Source: an uncultured Chloroflexota bacterium
Lineage (GTDB): Bacteria; Chloroflexota; Chloroflexia; Thermomicrobiales; UBA6265
DNA: 11,462 bases
Assembly (NCBI GenBank): GCA_937901745.1
Contig: CALGSZ010000083.1
Span: forward strand, 1-11,462
Direction of reading: 5' to 3'
Shown here: piece after piece, positions 6,286 to 11,462 of the stretch
Numbering within the stretch: the first letter of the stretch is position 1
How the letters are laid out: each line of letters starts with the position of its first letter
The notes under the pieces: model-generated
The model's input: the letters and a program-made list of their open reading frames with translations, nothing else
Database searches by the model: none
What the model was told of the DNA's origin: nothing
Program-made: the position numbers and the translations under genes

Positions 6286-6504
6286 TCGCTTCACTCCACC
6301 TGTCGCCACTTACCTTCACCGTCAAGGTACGACTGTTCTCTCTTATCGAGTTCGTCGATTTCTGCAGAATCGCGATCGAATGTCCGCGCATTGCGAGTAA
6401 GACGGCATGACGGTGGTTACGGTTGGTTCTTGGCGAAGCTATGCCATACCGCTGTGGATTCATTCCAACAACGTCCGGGGCGTTGAGATATCTCTGAACG
6501 TCGT
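6286..6504 (-). promoter_or_regulatory. Gap between transporter and LLM genes with palindromes and a weak promoter candidate
   Basis: This is the only long gap inside the minus-strand gene run. Two palindromes abut: GAGATATCTC (6485-6494) and CTGAACGTCGTTCAG (6494-6508), the second overlapping the ATPase stop codon. They could form an operator or a weak hairpin, but no T-run follows on the minus strand. Downstream on the minus strand, TTGTTG (6466-6471) and TATGGC (6443-6448) are spaced by 17 nt, a mediocre sigma-70-like pair that might give the LLM-RibBA-LLM block its own promoter. Confidence 0.35.
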
Positions 6505-7287
6505 TCAGGTAGTGGCGCGGCGGAGGATGCGATCGAGAAAGAGGCGCGTCCGAGGCTCCTGTGGTTCTGCGAGCATCTGCGCCGGCGGGCCGGACTCGAC
6601 GATACGCCCCTCGTCCATGAACACGATTCGGTCTGCGACTTCGCGGGCAAAGTCCATCTCGTGGGTTGCCACCAACATTGCCACGTGACGTTCAGCGATA
6701 AGTTTCATTGTTCGGATCACCTCTCCGACCGTCTCAGGGTCAAGAGCAGAGGTGATCTCGTCCAACAGCATCACCTCAGGTTCCATCGCCAAGGAGCGAG
6801 CGATCGCCACTCGCTGCTTCTGACCTCCGGAGAGGTCCCCCGGCATAGCGTCGGCCTTCTCGGCGAGACCGACGGTCTTGAGCAACTCCATTGCTCGCGC
6901 GGTGGCGGTGTCTCGGTCAAGGCCCAGCACCAATGTTGGGGCAAGAACCAGGTTCTCCATCACCGAAAGATGGGGGAACAGGTTGAAATGCTGAAATACG
7001 ATGCCCACTCGGGTTCGGTACTCGTTCAGTTGGTGGTCTCTGAGCAGTACTTCGGACCGGCCGGCTCCGTTCTCCCGCACGATCTCCCGCCCTTCGAAGG
7101 AGATGCGACCATGGGTGGGTGTGACTAGGAGGTTGGCGGTCCGCAGAAGAGTGGACTTACCCGATCCGCTCGGCCCGATCAAGGCGATCACCTCTCCCCT
7201 CCACAACGTGAGATCGACGCCACGCAAGGCGTGAAACTCTCCGTAGTGAGCGTGTACCCCAGCTAGATCCAATACGGGCTTGTCCAT
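6505..7287 (-). CDS. Polar amino acid ABC transporter ATP-binding protein (GlnQ/HisP type)
   Basis: This 260-aa ATPase powers the neighbouring importer at the inner face of the membrane. It has Walker A GPSGSGKST (38-46), Q-loop Gln99 in IVFQHFNLFPHLSV, signature LSGGQKQR (152-159), Walker B VMLLDE (172-177), D-loop SALD and H-loop His209 in VATHEM. The phrase FQHFNLFPHLSVMENL and overall length are characteristic of the polar amino acid (GlnQ/HisP) subfamily. The frame is open to 7302, but the ATG at 7287 is chosen: it has GGAG 7 nt upstream, and it starts just after the permease stop (7292-7294) instead of overlapping it. Its own stop lies inside a 15-nt palindrome (6494-6508). Confidence 0.95.
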   Translation of the reverse strand: MDKPVLDLAGVHAHYGEFHALRGVDLTLWRGEVIALIGPSGSGKSTLLRTANLLVTPTHGRISFEGREIVRENGAGRSEVLLRDHQLNEYRTRVGIVFQHFNLFPHLSVMENLVLAPTLVLGLDRDTATARAMELLKTVGLAEKADAMPGDLSGGQKQRVAIARSLAMEPEVMLLDEITSALDPETVGEVIRTMKLIAERHVAMLVATHEMDFAREVADRIVFMDEGRIVESGPPAQMLAEPQEPRTRLFLDRILRRATT

Positions 7288-7291
7288 GAAC

Positions 7292-7957
7292 CTACTCCGC
7301 AACCGGCGTCCAGCGCCGCTCGACCATCGCCATCAAGCGTGTCATGCCGGTAATCAGAAGAAGGAAGAGCACGGCGACCATCGTGTACACCTCGAGTGGG
7401 CGGAACGTCTGCACCTGCACAACGTCGCCCCGATGGAGAATCTCAGCCACTCCGATGTATGAAACGAGAGCCGATTCCTTCATCACTACGACGAACATAT
7501 TGGCGGTGGGCGCCACCATCCTCCGCGCCGCCTGCGGCAAGATGACCTTGCGCATCGTATCCAGCTTTGATAGCCCGAGGGAGCGGGCCGCGTCGACCTG
7601 CGAGCGCCCAACTCCCACGATTCCGCCCCGAACAATCTCGGATATGTAGGCGGCGGTGTTCAGACCAATGGCGACGATCCCCGCTTGGAGGGGACCGATC
7701 TTGGTCTGCAGGAGTAGCGGAACGGCGTAGTAGAAGTACACGATCTGGACAAGCACAGGGGTGTTGCGGAAAAGCTCGACAAACCAGAGGAGGGCTCTCT
7801 GCACTGCAGGCCATGCCATCGTCCTAAGTAGTCCGATCACCACCCCCAAGATGACTCCGATGGCGATCGCCCCGAACGACACCAAGAGCGTCATCGGGAT
7901 ACCTCGAGCCACGAAAGGCAAATACTCAGCGATCGTTTGCCAGTTCCACTCGTACAA
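7292..7957 (-). CDS. Polar amino acid ABC transporter permease (HisM/GlnP type)
   Basis: A 221-aa integral membrane protein with a His/Glu/Gln/Arg/opine-type permease signature. The N-terminal membrane helix is MTLLVSFGAIAIGVILGVVI. FRNTPVLVQIVYFYYAVPLL follows, then the EAA loop AARSLGLSKLDTMRKVILPQ (which docks on the ATPase), and a C-terminal helix MVAVLFLLLITGM. It is the only permease gene, so it probably forms a homodimer. Translation starts at an uncommon TTG (7957), supported by a perfect AGGAGG at 7967-7972 with a 9-nt spacer; an out-of-frame ATG lies between. The ATPase gene begins 4 nt after its stop. Confidence 0.95.
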   Translation of the reverse strand: MYEWNWQTIAEYLPFVARGIPMTLLVSFGAIAIGVILGVVIGLLRTMAWPAVQRALLWFVELFRNTPVLVQIVYFYYAVPLLLQTKIGPLQAGIVAIGLNTAAYISEIVRGGIVGVGRSQVDAARSLGLSKLDTMRKVILPQAARRMVAPTANMFVVVMKESALVSYIGVAEILHRGDVVQVQTFRPLEVYTMVAVLFLLLITGMTRLMAMVERRWTPVAE

Positions 7958-7966
7958 GGTTCATTG

Positions 7967-7972
7967 CCTCCT
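7967..7972 (-). promoter_or_regulatory. Ribosome binding site AGGAGG that fixes a TTG start
   Basis: On the minus strand AGGAGG lies 9 nt before the TTG at 7957 that opens the permease frame. A nearer ATG at 7964-7962 is in another frame and gives no sensible protein. The site therefore supports the TTG as the true start. Confidence 0.7.
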
Positions 7973-8005
7973 GTGCGTGGTCCCGCCTCCGCGAGAACAC
8001 ACACC

Positions 8006-8857
8006 TCAGCTCCCAGACTCGGGTACCTCTACCCCGACCAGCCCGTGTCGGTCGATGGCCTGCTGAACCACCCCTTCGGCGAGGACTCGTTGGATTTGAT
8101 CATTCATGTAGTTGATGAACTGTGAGTCGCCTTTCAACCCAGCAATGCTCTGAATGGACTCACCGAACCTGAAGTCCACCACCTCGAGTTCCGGCTCGTT
8201 CTCGATCGAAGCTAAGGCGTAATCCCGTACAGCGGCCATAGCATCAGCGTCGCCGTTTCGTACCGCAAGGATTGCGGTTCCGACATCCCGGAGCCGCAGG
8301 ATCTCAGCGTTCTTGATCACCTTCGTAAGCAATTCATCAGTGTTTGACCCCTGCGTGACCGAGATCGTATTGCCGGCCTGGTCGAGCTCTTCGACGGATT
8401 GGAAAGGAGCCCCCTTCTTTACAACGAATGTGAAGTCCGACACTAAGAGGGGGATTCCGAAATCGACTTGCTCTTGTCGGGCGTCCGTAATCCCGAGGAT
8501 CGTCGCGTCGAACTTGTCAGATTGCATGCCGAGAACAAGTGTGTTCCAGGCATCCTCCACGAGGACCAGCTCCACGCCCATGTCCTCAGCTATATCGAGC
8601 ATGACGTCGATGTACAGGCCCTCGACCTGGTCGGTCGATGGGTTGACAGCGGCGTAGCCCGCCAGAGTTGCCCAACCGACGCGTAGCTGTCCGGTTTCTC
8701 GGATCCTTTCCAAGGTGCCGCCGTGGACGCTCCCTTTGGCACTCTGTCCTTCCGATGTGGCGTCAGCCGCGGAACTGGCGGGTGCAGCAGCACCTCCCCC
8801 ACATGCAGCCAGGATCAGTATGAGCGCGACCATAGCTGCTATGCGTGTTCCTCTCAT
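8006..8857 (-). CDS. Lipoprotein solute-binding protein of the amino-acid-type ABC importer
   Basis: This 283-aa extracellular binding protein is anchored by a lipid. The first 19 residues form a lipoprotein signal, MRGTRIAAMVALILILAAC, with lipobox LAAC and Cys19, followed by a Gly/Ala/Ser linker. The mature part shows the SBP family 3 pattern: LRVGWATLAGYAAVNPSTDQ, VEGLYIDVMLDIAEDMGVEL, DAWNTLVLGMQSDKFDATIL, GIT-ARQEQVDFGIPLL and GSNTDELL. The frame extends upstream to 8974, but ATG 8857 is chosen because AAGGAG lies 5 nt before it and the signal peptide starts there. Family 3 proteins usually bind polar amino acids or similar small solutes. Its ligand here may be the substrate of the neighbouring amidohydrolase. 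It is followed by the permease after 48 nt. Confidence 0.94.
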   Translation of the reverse strand: MRGTRIAAMVALILILAACGGGAAAPASSAADATSEGQSAKGSVHGGTLERIRETGQLRVGWATLAGYAAVNPSTDQVEGLYIDVMLDIAEDMGVELVLVEDAWNTLVLGMQSDKFDATILGITDARQEQVDFGIPLLVSDFTFVVKKGAPFQSVEELDQAGNTISVTQGSNTDELLTKVIKNAEILRLRDVGTAILAVRNGDADAMAAVRDYALASIENEPELEVVDFRFGESIQSIAGLKGDSQFINYMNDQIQRVLAEGVVQQAIDRHGLVGVEVPESGS

Positions 8858-8888
8858 TTGCGCTCCTTCTCTCTCTGTCTGTGTCCGA

Positions 8889-10208
8889 TCAATTCGCAGC
8901 CACCACTTCCAGTCGCCCTGAGGCAGGTCCCGGGCCCATCGAAACGAGTCCTTCCAGCGCCGCGGTGACGTCACGGCCCCGAACGATCACCCGCCTGACG
9001 GCGCCTGGACGAAGAATTACAGCCGGGTCAGAGAGGGGATCTCCCTCAACGAGTACAAGGTCCGCGTCTTTCCCGACTTCGATCGTCCCACGCCGATCAG
9101 CTACTCCTAGAACCTGTGCGGGGACGCTCGTAGCGGCTCGGAGTATGTCTGCGCCGGGCAGCCCGACTTCTGCGAGCAAAGCCATCTCAAGCGCGTGAAG
9201 TCCGAAGGGCATCACATGGCCGGAACTGTCTGTCCCGAGGCCTATGGCAACTCCGCGCGCATAAGCCTTCGCCACAGTGCGGCGGGCCACCGCCCGAGCC
9301 GAAGCCATCGCTGCTGCCTTCTCCGCAGGCACGACAGCTCTGGCATTACCGCGGGAGACCCATTCGGAAATCGAGAGAGTCGGGACCAGGACCGTTCCGG
9401 CTTCAGCCATCCGATCCAGCTGCTCGTCGGTCGCAAAGTTCCCGTGTTCGATCGTGTCGACGCCTGCGGCCAGACACGCTTCGATAGCTTCAGCGCTGAT
9501 GGCATGGGCCGCCACATGCATACCGAGGGCATGAGCTTCGTCGACGATTGCCTCGAGCTCCGCGATGGTGAAGTTGCGGGTCGTCGGGTGATCCCTATCT
9601 GAGAGGATCCCTCCGCCTGCCATCACCTTCACGAAGTCCCCGCCTTCCCGGAACTGGGTGCGGACGAGTCGCCTGCAGTCGTCCATGCCGTCAACGACGT
9701 CCAAGGGCTCCCTCGGGAGCCAGCGGGGAATGAACATGTCCCCGTGCCCGCCGGTCATCGACACCCACCAGGGAGCCACCGACAGACGTGGCCCGATTAG
9801 CACCTCATCTTCGAATAGATCTCGCAGGATCGCCTCACCAACGTAACGGTGGCCGATCACCCGGAGGCTGGTGAAACCGGCAGCTAGCGCATACCAGGCG
9901 TTGCGGATGCCATGAAGGAGCTTCTCCGTGGGGTGGCTGAGCCCTCGGAAGGTCGCATTCGCGACAGGATTGCGGGAATCCGAGTGTGTGGTGAGGTGGA
10001 CATGAAGGTCAGCGAGGCCAGGAAGCAACGTGAGGTCACCGCCACGCAACACCGTGGGGTTAGGGAGTGAGGAAGGACCGTCGCCGATGTCGACGATCTG
10101 CCCGGCGGAGATGTCGACATGGCCAAGGTGCTGATATCGATCCGTGAGTCCCGTCCAGCATCGCACATCAACGATTGCGATGTCACCGGTACAAGCCGGA
10201 GCCAGCAA
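8889..10208 (-). CDS. Metal-dependent amidohydrolase (prolidase/imidazolonepropionase-like)
   Basis: This 439-aa amidohydrolase-superfamily enzyme has an intact metal site. Numbered from the chosen start, these are His69 and His71 in LADLHVHL, a Lys at 194 in FVKVMAGGG (often carboxylated in this group), His235 in HVAAHA, His255 in DTIEHG, and Asp327 in GLGTDSSG. The N-terminal beta sandwich (DIAIVDVRCW) and the C-terminal GTIEVGKDADLVLVEGDPL return to the sandwich, as is usual. It resembles the imidazolonepropionase-like / Xaa-Pro dipeptidase group that cleaves cyclic amides or N-acyl and peptide bonds. The open frame extends to 10325 but that part overlaps the upstream gene. TTG at 10208, 1 nt after the upstream stop, is taken as the start; GTG at 10169 is possible but would cut into the first strand. 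The SBP gene follows after 31 nt, so it probably acts on the imported solute. Confidence 0.88.
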   Translation of the reverse strand: MLAPACTGDIAIVDVRCWTGLTDRYQHLGHVDISAGQIVDIGDGPSSLPNPTVLRGGDLTLLPGLADLHVHLTTHSDSRNPVANATFRGLSHPTEKLLHGIRNAWYALAAGFTSLRVIGHRYVGEAILRDLFEDEVLIGPRLSVAPWWVSMTGGHGDMFIPRWLPREPLDVVDGMDDCRRLVRTQFREGGDFVKVMAGGGILSDRDHPTTRNFTIAELEAIVDEAHALGMHVAAHAISAEAIEACLAAGVDTIEHGNFATDEQLDRMAEAGTVLVPTLSISEWVSRGNARAVVPAEKAAAMASARAVARRTVAKAYARGVAIGLGTDSSGHVMPFGLHALEMALLAEVGLPGADILRAATSVPAQVLGVADRRGTIEVGKDADLVLVEGDPLSDPAVILRPGAVRRVIVRGRDVTAALEGLVSMGPGPASGRLEVVAAN

Positions 10209-10209
10209 C

Positions 10210-11202
10210 TCAGATCCGCCTCGGCCAGTATGGGTCTTCGAGCAGCGCTCGACCGACCGCGACGATGTCGCATGTTCCGTCAGCGAGGAGGGCGTTGCCT
10301 TTGACAGCGTCGGTAACCCCGCCAACCCCTATAGTTGGCATTCCCGTCGCTTCACGCAACCTTTTCGCTAAAGCCGGTTTATTCGGGGTGTGGCTCCCCA
10401 CAGGGGCTGCCTTTAGGCCGCCCGCGCTCACATCAATTACATCTACGCCTCGCTCCTTCAGTAGTGACGTCAGAGCGATCGAGTCCTCAACCGTAAGCCC
10501 TCCTTCCTCCAGGTCATCTGCGGAGAGCCGAAAGAACACAAGCATGCGGTCAGGTACCACTTCGCGAACCCGCTCCACAACGCGCAACGTCAGCCGCACC
10601 CGGTTTTCCCAACTCCCTCCATATGCGTCGTTGCGCTGATTGGTTAGCGGCGACATGAACTCATGAAGCAAATACCCGTGAGCACCGTGCACCTCGACGA
10701 TGTCGAAGCCTGCTTGGACAGCGCGATGTGCAGCTTCGCCGAACGCTTCGACGAGGGCGTCAATGCCGGCGTCGTCCAGTTCGATGGGAACGGCCCAGTC
10801 GGATTCAAACGGGATCGGGCTAGGAGCGACGAGCGGATGAGGGCCGAAGCCCTTAGCTTTGCCGAAAGCCTTGCGCGCCGCATGTCCGAGCTGGATGCCC
10901 ACCACCGAGCCCGCTTCGCGGCAGAATTCCACAACCCTGCGGAGGGGTTCCACCTGGGAGTCGGCATAGAGGCCAAGCGCCCCGTTGCTGAGACGGCCGT
11001 CGGAACGCACCGCACAGTCCTCGACCATGATGATGCCCACGCCGCCCACAGCCCGCGATCCGTAATGGACCAGATGCCAGTCGTTAGCCCGGCCATCCAC
11101 GTCGGCTCGGTGCTGTGACATGGGAGACATCATGATCCGGTTGGGCAACCTCACCCCACGCAACTCCAGCGGCGTGAGGAGATTCGGACCATCGGTGCTC
11201 AT
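10210..11202 (-). CDS. Old Yellow Enzyme family NAD(P)H:flavin oxidoreductase (YqjM-like)
   Basis: A 330-aa FMN-binding TIM barrel that would reduce activated C=C bonds (enoates, enones) with NAD(P)H. Visible signatures are LPNRIMMSPM (19-28), VGIQLGHAARKA (101-112), IVEVHGAHGYLLHEFMSPLT (168-187) with the substrate-binding pair His172/His175 and Tyr177, NDAYGGSWENR, and the FMN phosphate site IGVGGVTDA with DIVAVGRALLEDP. Length and motifs match the short YqjM-like class. At the position of the redox-tuning Cys and nearby Tyr in YqjM (MCQYS), this protein has MSQHR, so both are replaced (Ser29, His31). The start ATG has a strong AAGGAGG at 11207-11213, 4 nt upstream. It is the first gene of the minus-strand run, and the amidohydrolase starts just 1 nt after its stop. 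Confidence 0.93.
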   Translation of the reverse strand: MSTDGPNLLTPLELRGVRLPNRIMMSPMSQHRADVDGRANDWHLVHYGSRAVGGVGIIMVEDCAVRSDGRLSNGALGLYADSQVEPLRRVVEFCREAGSVVGIQLGHAARKAFGKAKGFGPHPLVAPSPIPFESDWAVPIELDDAGIDALVEAFGEAAHRAVQAGFDIVEVHGAHGYLLHEFMSPLTNQRNDAYGGSWENRVRLTLRVVERVREVVPDRMLVFFRLSADDLEEGGLTVEDSIALTSLLKERGVDVIDVSAGGLKAAPVGSHTPNKPALAKRLREATGMPTIGVGGVTDAVKGNALLADGTCDIVAVGRALLEDPYWPRRI

Positions 11203-11455
11203 GTCGCCTCCTTGTCCGAGGGCATCGGGCTGACTCCGGGGAGTTTGTGGAATCAGATCTGTCGGGGGGTTCGTCCAATTGGAGGAAAACGTGGCAGGAC
11301 GTTGGTAGATCTGAAGGAGTCGCTCCGGTGACGTAAGCCCAAACTCCTACCGATGGTCGAATCACTAGCGACATCCGGAGCCTGCGTGGCCGGAACCTAT
11401 GATCGGCGGTCCACCGCACCCGGAGTCATTGGACAGCCGATAGAGAGGAGCGAGC
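11203..11455. promoter_or_regulatory. Divergent intergenic region with an inverted AGATCTGA repeat and a TATGAT box
   Basis: This 253-nt space lies between the minus-strand operon and a plus-strand gene start, so it should hold both promoters. TCAGATCT at 11253-11260 and AGATCTGA at 11307-11314 form an inverted pair 46 nt apart, and each contains the palindrome AGATCT; they are possible regulator sites. TATGAT at 11398-11403 is a good -10 match for the plus-strand gene, but no proper -35 is seen. No small gene is supported here. Confidence 0.4.
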
Positions 11456-11462
11456 ATGGTGC
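11456..11462 (+). CDS. Start of a divergent gene (partial, right edge)
   Basis: ATG at 11456 is preceded by AGAGGAG with a 5-nt spacer (GGAG at 11447-11450), a good ribosome binding site, and a TATGAT box lies about 50 nt upstream. Only two codons are inside the window, so the product cannot be named. Its divergent position opposite the operon would suit a regulator, but that is only positional inference. Confidence 0.4.

Noticed and set aside
1..11462. CRISPR arrays, insertion sequences, phage genes, origins
   Set aside because: No regularly spaced repeats, transposase or integrase motifs, structural phage genes or iteron clusters were seen on either strand.

Overview
This is a high-GC window with frequent GTG/TTG starts. 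The genes include a lipoprotein-type solute-binding protein whose lipobox is followed by a Gly/Ala/Ser-rich linker, and two luciferase-like (LLM) flavin oxidoreductases. Together these suggest an actinobacterium, perhaps Acidimicrobiia-like; a high-GC Chloroflexi relative is also possible. This assignment is inference from gene style only.

Left part (1-2142): a few codons of a probable upstream gene end at 53. A gene-free stretch follows, holding a degenerate 3' part of a tRNA-Ala-like gene on the minus strand (about 294-350) and several hairpins. Then come two plus-strand genes 10 nt apart: a beta-type DNA methyltransferase (TSPPYW and FxGxG motifs) and a PD-(D/E)XK-like protein that is very probably its partner restriction endonuclease. 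A restriction-modification pair beside a tRNA 3' remnant looks like the edge of an acquired island.

Middle part (2143-3218): a gene-poor scar with only small or broken reading frames. These are a possible minus-strand 79-aa ORF, two tiny plus-strand ORFs that overlap by ATGA (the second resembles a winged-helix fragment), and a minus-strand VOC (glyoxalase-fold)-like remnant interrupted by an in-frame stop.

Right part (3219-11202): eight co-oriented minus-strand genes with very tight spacing, in transcription order: a YqjM/Old Yellow Enzyme-type flavin reductase; a metal-dependent amidohydrolase; a polar amino-acid-type ABC transporter (lipoprotein SBP, HisM-type permease, GlnQ-type ATPase); then, after a 219-nt gap containing two abutting palindromes, an LLM oxidoreductase, a divergent RibBA-like protein and a second LLM oxidoreductase. 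The last three are coupled by 5-11-nt gaps or 4-nt overlaps. The layout reads as uptake of a small polar, probably nitrogenous, molecule followed by hydrolysis, enoate/ene reduction and flavin-dependent oxygenation.

The most unusual component is the RibBA homologue. Its DHBP-synthase half lacks the acidic DRENEGD loop, and its GTP-cyclohydrolase-II half keeps the three zinc cysteines but ends before the QEGRGIGL segment and everything after it. It is therefore unlikely to be a normal riboflavin biosynthesis enzyme and is a candidate for a new role in this pathway. The window closes with a 253-nt divergent intergenic region and the first codons of a plus-strand gene at 11456.
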